A DNA stretch of 48,927 bases. It comes from Scytonema sp. RU_4_4. GTDB taxonomy: Bacteria; Cyanobacteriota; Cyanobacteriia; Cyanobacteriales; Nostocaceae. Where the stretch lies: assembly GCA_012031965.1 (NCBI GenBank), contig JAAUSC010000026.1, positions 1 to 48,927 on the forward strand, given 5' to 3'. The stretch's first letter is position 1; every line of letters begins with the position of its first letter. The notes below the pieces were generated by a model, which worked only from the letters and a program-made list of their open reading frames with translations, was not told where the DNA came from and did not search any database. The translations under genes were made by a program, and so were the position numbers. Positions 42,366 to 48,927 of the stretch are shown piece by piece.

Positions 42366-43532
42366 TTATCCTACTTTGGCTTCTGTGGCTTGACGATCTG
42401 CTCGCATTGCTTGGACAAACTGCTCAAACAGATAATCAGCATCGTGAGGACCAGGACTGGCCTCTGGGTGATATTGTACGGAAAACACAGGTAAGGATTT
42501 ATGACGTAACCCAGCAACAGTGCAGTCATTTAAGTTCAGATGGCTAATTTCGACAACACTGTTCGGTAAGGTTTCTGGGTCAATAGCAAAGCTGTGGTTT
42601 TGGCTGGTAATTTCTACTTTTTGTTGTAGACCAGCTGGCTGATTTAAACCACGATGACCAAATTTCAGTTTGAAAGTCTCAGCTCCGAGCGCATGACCCA
42701 AAATCTGGTGTCCCATACAAATGCCAAACATAGGTTTTTGAGTTCCCAGTAGCGCTTTTGTGGTTTCAATACCTTCGCTGACAGATGCTGGGTCGCCAGG
42801 ACCATTAGAAAGAAAGATCCCATCAGGATTATATTTGAGAATTTCTTCTGGTGATGTATTTGCGGGAACAACAATAACGCGGCAACCGTAACTTGCTAAA
42901 CGACGCAATATATTGCGTTTCACGCCAAAGTCAATGGCGACGACGGTGAAAGATTCCTCGGAATGTTCTTGACAAGCAGGATTAAATTCCCATACTGGAT
43001 GGGTGGGATCAGACCATTCATATACATCTTTTGTGGTGACCTCGTGGACAAGATTCAATCCTTTCATGCTAGGAGCTGCCTGTACTTGCTCTAGTAATTC
43101 AGCCTCATCTAGAATTTCTGTGGAAATACCACCATTCATGGCTCCGAAAATCCGAATTTTACGAGTGAGGGCACGGGTATCAATCCCATAGATACCAGGT
43201 ATATGGTGTCGTTGTAGGTACTTAGATAAGGATTGTGTTGAGCGCCAATTACTCGGTCGAGTACAAATATTGCGAGCAATAGCACCCCGCACCTGCGGTC
43301 TACTTGATTCTTCGTCCTCTGGATTAACGCCAGTATTTCCCAACTCAGGATAAGTAAAAACGACTATCTGACCGCAGTAACTAGGATCAGTCAGAACTTC
43401 TTGATATCCAGTTATACCAGTATTAAAAACGACTTCCCCAATCGTGGTTCCAGTGGAACCGAAAGACCAACCACGATATGTGGTTCCATCCGCCAAAACA
43501 AAAATAGCAGGTATTGCGTCAGAAAGAGGCAT
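42366..43532 (-). CDS. carA: Carbamoyl-phosphate synthase small subunit
   Basis: The glutaminase subunit that feeds ammonia to CarB for arginine and pyrimidine synthesis. The 388 residues are full length. The N-terminal half has [39 protein letters not shown] and [17 protein letters not shown]. The class I amidotransferase half has the nucleophile Cys in [20 protein letters not shown], the [11 protein letters not shown] loop, QNHSFAID and the His/Glu of [19 protein letters not shown]. The ATG at 43532 is preferred to the TTG at 43538. carB is not in the window. The upstream space (43533-43909) shows no gene or clear leader. Confidence 0.96.
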   Translation of the reverse strand: MPLSDAIPAIFVLADGTTYRGWSFGSTGTTIGEVVFNTGITGYQEVLTDPSYCGQIVVFTYPELGNTGVNPEDEESSRPQVRGAIARNICTRPSNWRSTQSLSKYLQRHHIPGIYGIDTRALTRKIRIFGAMNGGISTEILDEAELLEQVQAAPSMKGLNLVHEVTTKDVYEWSDPTHPVWEFNPACQEHSEESFTVVAIDFGVKRNILRRLASYGCRVIVVPANTSPEEILKYNPDGIFLSNGPGDPASVSEGIETTKALLGTQKPMFGICMGHQILGHALGAETFKLKFGHRGLNQPAGLQQKVEITSQNHSFAIDPETLPNSVVEISHLNLNDCTVAGLRHKSLPVFSVQYHPEASPGPHDADYLFEQFVQAMRADRQATEAKVG

Positions 43533-43909
43533 AAGCAATGAAATTCCAATATGAGACGTTAAGGACAGGTAAGCAATTCAAAAATATGCCCTACGGGCAC
43601 GCACTTTACAAAATTCAACATTCAATCCGGAAAAACAGTACTGATAACTATCCTGCTCGCTTGCTGTATGCAAATTAAATGGGAACAGGTTACAGGGTAA
43701 GGGGGAGTAACTAGGAGACAACAGACGAGATACAGAGGAATTGAGCTTTAACTGAATCATCACTTTACCTGTCGCTTTGCAGACTATGAAATTCTTACCT
43801 TGTACCCTACAAACTAAAATTTAAGAGCATGACATATAAAATCTTCCAACTGTAATAGGCGATCGTAGTAAATTTCAACGCCCAAGCGTAAGTAAAATTA
43901 TAATTAATC

Positions 43910-45052
43910 ATGCCTCAGTTTATTTCATTCAGAGCAGCGCTGATTCTTCTGTCAACCACACTAGCGGTTTTGACTGTTGCCTGTCATAGAAAGCAACAGG
44001 TTACCGTGACAACTGGTCATGAGCAAGCCGCGCCCCAAGACAAAAGTGTTGCCTCGCCTGTAGCCACAACGGCACCTCTAAGCACTAGTCCACAACCACC
44101 ACAGCCAACGATTCAGCCCCCAAAAGAGATTGAAGTCAGCTATTTTGAACAGGGACTTGACAAAGCTGTTGGTGCTCTGAGTATAAGCCAATCTGCTCAA
44201 TCGACAGATGATTGGAATTTGGTGGCAATTCAGCTTGCAGATGCGATCGCACTGATGAAAAAAGTCCCAGTTGACAGTCCTTATTTCACAAACGCCCAAG
44301 CAAAAATCTTAGATTACCAACGTCATCTTAGATATGCCATACAAAAAGCGACTCGCCCCATCAATCCGCCACAACAAGCACAACCACAGAGGTTAGTGGT
44401 TGCGATTCCTCAGGCTTCTGTTACACCACGTATTACCAAACCAACTATCACCCCAACACCTACCACACCTGCTCAAAAACGACAACCACTATTGCCGACG
44501 CGGATCCCAGTAGATCCACCTCAACAACCAGAGGCGTTTGCATTGACAACCAAACGACAAAACGAACAACAGGTGTATACAGCTCCCATTAAACGGCGAA
44601 TTGGTGGTACCCCTATTATCGAAGTCACCTTTAATGGCAGCCAACCCTTTGAGATGATTTTGGATACGGGAGCTAGTGGTACAGTGATCACCCAGAAAAT
44701 GGCAAATGCTTTGGGGGTCGTGCAAGTCGGAAGAGCTAAGGCAAACACAGCAAATTCCAAAGGAGTGGAATTTCCGATTGGCTATGTAGATTCGATGGAA
44801 GTTGATGGAGCTAAAGTGAATCGCGTAGCAGTGGCGATCGCCGGTGCGGATCTAGAAACAGGGCTTCTTGGACATGACTTTTTTGGTGACTACGATATTA
44901 CGATTAAACGTAACATTGTAGAGTTTCGTCCCCAATCGCGATCGCCCTTTGGGCGGCTCCCGGCTGGAGCATCGCAAATCAATTCCAACCAAGAAGCTGA
45001 ATTTACCGCTCCAACTGTGCCCAAGGTACGTCCTTCTGTCATAAATCCTTAG
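43910..45052 (+). CDS. Lipoprotein retropepsin-like aspartic protease
   Basis: A 380-residue exported protein. The signal ends in a lipobox (LTVAC at about residue 25). A long Pro/Gln/Thr-rich region (to residue 215) contains a short helical repeat-like part (QSTDDWNLVAIQLADAIALM). The C-terminal 120 residues are a clan AA aspartic protease domain (TIGR02281-like): RRIGGTPIIEVTFNGSQPFE, MILDTGASGTVITQKMANAL with the DTGAS active site, VDGAKVNRVAVAIAG and LLGHDFFGDYDITI. Such proteins act as dimers. The target is unknown. It is probably attached to the outer or plasma membrane facing the periplasm. It stands alone. Confidence 0.85.
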   Translation: MPQFISFRAALILLSTTLAVLTVACHRKQQVTVTTGHEQAAPQDKSVASPVATTAPLSTSPQPPQPTIQPPKEIEVSYFEQGLDKAVGALSISQSAQSTDDWNLVAIQLADAIALMKKVPVDSPYFTNAQAKILDYQRHLRYAIQKATRPINPPQQAQPQRLVVAIPQASVTPRITKPTITPTPTTPAQKRQPLLPTRIPVDPPQQPEAFALTTKRQNEQQVYTAPIKRRIGGTPIIEVTFNGSQPFEMILDTGASGTVITQKMANALGVVQVGRAKANTANSKGVEFPIGYVDSMEVDGAKVNRVAVAIAGADLETGLLGHDFFGDYDITIKRNIVEFRPQSRSPFGRLPAGASQINSNQEAEFTAPTVPKVRPSVINP

Positions 45053-45235
45053 TTCACTCTTAACCAAGACTTAATCTATTTTTAATCTTCACATTGTTTA
45101 CTATTTACTAATTCACTTTTTGCTGCAACATTTGAGCCCTCCAAAATCTGATATTTACAGAGATTGGGGGGCTATATATGCTATCAGTAATAAGCGAACC
45201 TTTGCAATCCTATTGAAGCAATTTTAGAAGAGACT

Positions 45236-47086
45236 TTGAAGGATACTCACTCTCTCCTAAACACAGCCAAGTCCTACTTGCTCAAAGAAATTGCACCTCA
45301 AGCTAACGAGATAGACCGCGACTCAAATGTTTTATTTAATGCACTTCGAGGTCTTGGCGAATTGGACCTTATGGCGCTGAGGGTTCCGCGTTACTGGGGT
45401 GGAAAAGAAGTCAGTGAACAGACATATAGCATCTTTCAAGAACTAGTAGCAAGGTATTCTGGTGCTTTAGCCTTTTTGCAAACTCAACACCAGAGTGCTG
45501 CTAGTATGCTTGTTGCTAGTAGCAACTCCTCATTACAGGAAAGATATCTTCCTCGTATGGGTAACGCTCAAGTTTTACTGGGTGTTGGCTTTTCCCAGTT
45601 GCGACGCGAGGGCGATCCCCTAACTGTAGCTACGCCAGTTCCTGGAGGATATCAACTCAATGGCGTTGTTCCTTGGGTAACGGGATGGAAATTTTTTAGC
45701 GAGTTTATTATCGCCGCCACATTACCTGATGGTCGTGCTGTTTTTGGTGTTGTACCTTTACTCGAAATACATCAAGAGTCAGGAGGTGCGCTTACACTTT
45801 CAACTCCTGCGCAACTAGCGGCTATGACATCAACAAACACTGTAACTGCTACTTTAGAAAACTGGTTTTTACCTGCAGAAAATGTTGTTTGCATTAAACC
45901 TGCTGGTTGGATCCACAAAAACGATAAAAAGAATGTTCTTCACGCTACTTTTCTGGCTACGGGATGCGCCCTTGCTGGTTTAGATATTTTGGAGTCCGTC
46001 GCCAGCACAAAATCTCTACCTTTTATCCAAAAAGCTTTTGATTCTCTTCAACAGGAATTGAACAACTGTCGCAACGCCATCCAACAAGCGCAAAAGAATT
46101 CTGGTGTGGAATTGGCTGAACGCTTGCAATTACGGGCTTGGGCGATTGATCTCGCAGGACGAATAGCTCATGCAGCAGTGACTGTTTCCAGTGGTGCTGC
46201 TATCTATAGTCATCATGATGCACAGCGGGTGTACCGCGAGGCGCTGGTATTTACTGTGACGGGTCAAACTCGTGCTGTTATGGAAGCAACGTTGGGGAGA
46301 TTGACCCATAGGTGGGAAGTTGGGGGAGATGAGGAAGATGAGGGAGCAAAATCTTCGTCGTCTGATCACAGCATCTCGCCACCTATCAATATCACTTATT
46401 CGCGGGCGATACATTTGAGTCATATCATTGACTCATATATTCCTCAATGGCAAGGTGATCCACCAGTGGAATTTGAGATTGTGGCGGAACTGCACAACGA
46501 TGGTTATTATCTGCGCCGTTTTTCTATGGGGGAACACAGTGCGACTCATATCAATGCTCCCAACAGTTTTCACCTTGATGGTGTAGGGATTCACGAATAT
46601 TCTGCCGAGTCGTTGGTTGTCCCGGCGGTTGTTATTGATATTCGGGAACAAACGCTGGTGAATCCAGATTACGTCCTTTATGTTGATGATATTCTGACTT
46701 GGGAGGAACGATACGGTAAAATTCCAGCTGGTAACGTAGTGTTACTCTATACAGGCTGGCAAGAGAAATGGTTGGATGACAATGCCTTTTTTAACCAGGA
46801 TACTCAAGGGAGTATGCATTTTCCTGGATTTGGTGGCAATACGATACAGTTCTTACTTGAGGAACGCCAAATTGCAGGTGTAGGAATTGATACGCATGGG
46901 GTAGACTCAGGGCAAGATTCCACTTTTGCAACGAATCGTTTGGTGTTGGAGAAACCGCGTATTGTGTTGGAGAATTTGACCAATTTGGATCAGTTACCGC
47001 CGATAGGGGCTACTCTTGCAATTGGTGTGTTGCGGTTGCGTGATGGTTCTGGTTCTCCTGCTGGGGTGTTGGCGTTGGTACCGTAA
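45236..47086 (+). CDS. Acyl-CoA-dehydrogenase-like / cyclase (PF04199) fusion
   Basis: A 616-residue two-domain protein. Residues 1-365 resemble acyl-CoA dehydrogenases (LMALRVPRYWGGKEVSEQTY, LGVGFSQLRREGDPLTVATP, GYQLNGVVPWVTGW, then a helical C-part with ALVFTVTGQTRAVMEATLGR). The usual catalytic Glu region is not obvious. Residues 385-616 form a cyclase/kynurenine-formamidase-like domain (YSRAIHLSHIIDSYIPQW, MGEHSATHINAPNSFHLDG with the metal-binding His pair, GNVVLLYTGWQEKW, GVGIDTHGVDSGQDSTFATN). The linker (WEVGGDEEDEGAKSSSSD) is encoded by GA-rich DNA like the intergenic repeats. The start is a TTG at 45236 after AGAAGAG; a stop lies 15 codons upstream. The substrate is unknown. Confidence 0.82.
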   Translation: MKDTHSLLNTAKSYLLKEIAPQANEIDRDSNVLFNALRGLGELDLMALRVPRYWGGKEVSEQTYSIFQELVARYSGALAFLQTQHQSAASMLVASSNSSLQERYLPRMGNAQVLLGVGFSQLRREGDPLTVATPVPGGYQLNGVVPWVTGWKFFSEFIIAATLPDGRAVFGVVPLLEIHQESGGALTLSTPAQLAAMTSTNTVTATLENWFLPAENVVCIKPAGWIHKNDKKNVLHATFLATGCALAGLDILESVASTKSLPFIQKAFDSLQQELNNCRNAIQQAQKNSGVELAERLQLRAWAIDLAGRIAHAAVTVSSGAAIYSHHDAQRVYREALVFTVTGQTRAVMEATLGRLTHRWEVGGDEEDEGAKSSSSDHSISPPINITYSRAIHLSHIIDSYIPQWQGDPPVEFEIVAELHNDGYYLRRFSMGEHSATHINAPNSFHLDGVGIHEYSAESLVVPAVVIDIREQTLVNPDYVLYVDDILTWEERYGKIPAGNVVLLYTGWQEKWLDDNAFFNQDTQGSMHFPGFGGNTIQFLLEERQIAGVGIDTHGVDSGQDSTFATNRLVLEKPRIVLENLTNLDQLPPIGATLAIGVLRLRDGSGSPAGVLALVP

Positions 47087-47312
47087 ATTCACTGGTTTTG
47101 CCTATTGAATTAAAGAACCGCAGATGCACGCAGATATAGACGCTCCTTGGCGGCTTCCCGCAGCGTACGCAGATGAACCTGTACCTTATCCGGATGGGAA
47201 GCGCTATATATCTCCTTATTTTCCCCTAACTTCTCTTTCAAATTTTGTTCCAAAGCCTTGTCTGCCATTGAGAAGTCATCACTCAAATGTGCAAAGGTAC
47301 ACAATCCTACAA
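47087..47312. repeat. CCGCAGATGCACGCAGAT repeat with inserted fragment
   Basis: CCGCAGATGCACGCAGAT at about 47117 is interrupted by a GC-rich piece (CTTGGCGGCTTCCCGCAGCG) and resumes with ACGCAGATGAACC. It is a dispersed repeat carrying another small repeat. A frame on the minus strand across it (MADKALEQNLKEKLGENKEI) lacks a ribosome site and I do not call it a gene. Confidence 0.5.
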
Positions 47313-47729
47313 TTATGCTGAAAGTTTTTCAAGTCCATCTAGTACCCCAGCAATTTTTACGAGACCTCCTGAAACTGGACTGAAAATTTTGCCAGCTAGA
47401 TCCACAAGACTAGCTAATATTTTGATGAATTCATTCAATTCTTCCAGTTTCTTGACAGCAGCATTCAATTTATCTGTGACGATTTCTATCCTCTTTCTGG
47501 GTTGCTGCAAATCAGTCAGTATTTCGTCAATTTGTCCAAGAGCTATGGTACTTAGACGACTATTAAGAGTCGTTACCATTTTTGAGATCTCTAATGAATC
47601 TGCCTGACTTAACTTAGACATCGTAACTAACTCTAGTCTGTGATTGTTTATTAACTGAACAACTCGTCTGATCCGCTGATGACAGTCTGTCAATTCATTT
47701 AACTTCAGACTACGACTAATTCCTACCAT
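47313..47729 (-). CDS. Hypothetical all-helical protein (right-edge operon, 3rd gene)
   Basis: 138 residues from an ATG with GGAAAG in front. The protein is predicted to be almost all helix with heptad-like spacing (LTDCHQRIRRVVQLINNHRL, LQQPRKRIEIVTDKLNAAVK, LEELNEFIKILASLVDLAGK) and a hydrophobic, glycine-containing end (IFSPVSGGLVKIAGVLDGLE) that could insert in or touch a membrane. There is no signal peptide. I recognise no family. It follows the 326-residue gene by 61 bp on the same strand, so the two are probably co-expressed and may act together. Confidence 0.65.
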   Translation of the reverse strand: MVGISRSLKLNELTDCHQRIRRVVQLINNHRLELVTMSKLSQADSLEISKMVTTLNSRLSTIALGQIDEILTDLQQPRKRIEIVTDKLNAAVKKLEELNEFIKILASLVDLAGKIFSPVSGGLVKIAGVLDGLEKLSA

Positions 47730-47790
47730 TTTATCTTTCCTTTTTCGTTAAAAATGTGAGCGATGAAATCTATAATTATGTAGATTGGAA

Positions 47791-48771
47791 TTATAAACCT
47801 TTGCTTATTTTCTGAATTAAAGGTTCTAAGCTTTTTGCTGATTCAGACACTATTTTTTCAAGATTTTTGATTTCTTCCTCATTGTATTTGATTGCTTTTT
47901 CTTTATTAGCTGTCTTATCTGCTTTGACCGTGTAAAGGTCTCGACAAGAGTCTTGCGACTGCGCATCATCAAGCTTATCTTCACCCTTACCTTGAAACTC
48001 TGTTTTGAGCTTGCTATGCATTTCAGCTATTTTCTGAAGTATTTCTACATAATTGTCTGCAGCATCTCTTCTACTTCTGATAGAATCCATAGCCTTGTTA
48101 TAGTTTTCTTCTAGCTGGATGAAATCTAGAGCTTGAGTCTGTGAAACTGGTAAAATACCACCTATGTAATCAGGAAAATAAGTTCTGATTTGTTGCTCTT
48201 CTGCTGCCAAAATTCCATTAACATAAGCCTGTTGTGTAAGTGCTATTAAGCCTCCTGTTGAAGAGTGAGCAGAGGTAGAATCATTTTTATGAGATGTTGA
48301 ATCTCCCTTGATGTAAGTCTGTATATCCTTATCGGTACACAAAATTGCTTGTTTTAACTTTTCTCGACGAAATTCCCTTGTGAATGCATTGGTAATAAAT
48401 TTGGTAATACTTATACCTGCATCAACATCAGAGCTATTAAAACTAAAGGATTGTCCATTCGATTGCGGGATTTGCAAATTCTTGAGTGATTCACCAAGAG
48501 TATTAAAGTTTTTATCGAATGATACAGTATCACCGCTAGCCAGTTTACCCAAGGCTTTTATATATTCTACAAGTACAGAATTTGCTTCCTTAACCTTTTT
48601 GACAGCTGGTTTGTTAGAATTATCACAAATTTTTTCTTCCTGTTCTCTTAATGAAAATGACCCAGAAGAACCTTGAGCTACCAGAAAAGAGATGTATTTC
48701 GTTCTTGTTATGCAAGAGTTATAAATATCATCAGCTATATTCGATGACGCTTGTTCAAGCGTAGTTGTCAT
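47791..48771 (-). CDS. Hypothetical helical protein (right-edge operon, 2nd gene)
   Basis: 326 residues. The order seen is an N-terminal Ser/Cys segment (NIADDIYNSCITRTKYISFL), a helical block (ANSVLVEYIKALGKLASGDT), a second with a possible membrane-active part (DAGISITKFITNAFTREFRR), a Ser/Thr/His-rich hinge (GDSTSHKNDSTSAHSSTGGL) and a C-terminal coiled coil (DSIRSRRDAADNYVEILQKI, EEEIKNLEKIVSESAKSLEP). Similar layouts occur in unassigned proteobacterial proteins as I recall, but I can name no family. AGGAAA just before the ATG overlaps the stop of the small upstream frame, so translation may be coupled. Confidence 0.7.
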   Translation of the reverse strand: MTTTLEQASSNIADDIYNSCITRTKYISFLVAQGSSGSFSLREQEEKICDNSNKPAVKKVKEANSVLVEYIKALGKLASGDTVSFDKNFNTLGESLKNLQIPQSNGQSFSFNSSDVDAGISITKFITNAFTREFRREKLKQAILCTDKDIQTYIKGDSTSHKNDSTSAHSSTGGLIALTQQAYVNGILAAEEQQIRTYFPDYIGGILPVSQTQALDFIQLEENYNKAMDSIRSRRDAADNYVEILQKIAEMHSKLKTEFQGKGEDKLDDAQSQDSCRDLYTVKADKTANKEKAIKYNEEEIKNLEKIVSESAKSLEPLIQKISKGL

Positions 48772-48775
48772 TTTC

Positions 48776-48877
48776 CTAACTTTTGGACTGAGGGAAAGTC
48801 ACGACCACAACTATTAAGTAAAAAGCAAGCGGAACGAGAGCAAATATTGCTCGTCTAAGCTTTAGATGATTTTTCAT
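48776..48877 (-). CDS. 33-residue membrane peptide (right-edge operon, 1st gene)
   Basis: The frame reads MKNHLKLRRAIFALVPLAFY then LIVVVVTFPQSKS. It has a positively charged start, one strong hydrophobic segment and a short polar end, the form of a small inner-membrane protein or an uncleaved signal. The stop lies 4 nt before the ATG of the 326-residue gene, so the pair is tightly coupled. GGAAGA lies about 15 nt before its ATG, somewhat far. More of the operon may lie beyond the window edge. Confidence 0.5.
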   Translation of the reverse strand: MKNHLKLRRAIFALVPLAFYLIVVVVTFPQSKS

Positions 48878-48927
48878 ATAATCAATTTTCTTCCATCTAT
48901 GGGTGAGACAGAAAGTTAACCTGATTT

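Noticed and set aside
47110-47304. 64-residue minus-strand frame with MADKALEQNLKEKL
   Set aside because: It ends inside a dispersed repeat, lacks a ribosome site, and the helical phrase is too short to assign.

Overview
The window looks like chromosomal DNA of a filamentous, probably Nostocales-type cyanobacterium. The signs are many GCGATCGC-type (HIP1) octamers, cyanobacterial family members (GH100 neutral invertase, DUF1816, AMIN-domain hydrolase, PIN/TRAM membrane protein, AcsF), heptanucleotide tandem repeats (GTCATTA, TGATAAC), palindromic dispersed repeats, long intergenic spaces, and IS200/IS605-related elements without a tnpA gene. The species cannot be named from sequence alone. 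No rRNA, tRNA or CRISPR array was seen.

Layout. 0-5.1 kb: a lipoprotein sugar dehydrogenase, then a cluster of decaying genes (truncated stress-type protein, NhaP antiporter fragment, a membrane protein broken by a 1-nt deletion and a 65-bp repeat, and a 5'-truncated invertase). 5.1-8.5 kb: a likely operon, superoxide dismutase lipoprotein > ferric-reductase-like flavocytochrome > DUF2459 > SRPBCC protein. 8.5-10.2 kb: two membrane proteins. 10.3-11.9 kb: a TnpB-only element next to the 3' end of acsF. 11.9-17.1 kb: a tetrapyrrole cluster, acsF (divergent), methyltransferase, heme oxygenase and hemN, resembling the low-oxygen chlAII-ho2-hemN cluster of other cyanobacteria. 17.4-28.6 kb: AMIN/beta-lactamase-like protein, NurA, HAD hydrolase, PIN/TRAM, hemW, UspA, pgk and speD-speE. 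29-34 kb: an Rrf2 regulator behind a structured leader, gatB with an intrinsic terminator, a frameshifted methyltransferase relic, a HugZ-like protein and a secreted protein. 34.5-39 kb: DsbA-like protein, a CAP-domain protein, and a second CAP gene relic split by an IscB element. 39.3-43.5 kb: DUF1816, rlmB, mini-RNase III, a STAS protein with an apparent ATT start, and carA. 43.9-48.9 kb: a lipoprotein aspartic protease, an acyl-CoA-dehydrogenase/cyclase fusion, and an unrecognised three-gene helical/membrane operon at the right edge.

How genes fit together. Two oxygen-linked themes stand out: the sod/ferric-reductase operon, and the acsF-ho-hemN set with hemW nearby. Polyamine synthesis is complete as speD-speE. 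The mobile part is dominated by two related RNA-guided nuclease elements. For the IscB element the empty target can be rebuilt from its two flanks, which fixes its ends to within 2 nt and predicts its guide. The most useful follow-ups are the IscB omega-RNA and guide, the three-way-junction leader of the Rrf2 gene, the ATT-started STAS gene, the domain fusion whose linker looks like intergenic repeat DNA, and the right-edge operon.
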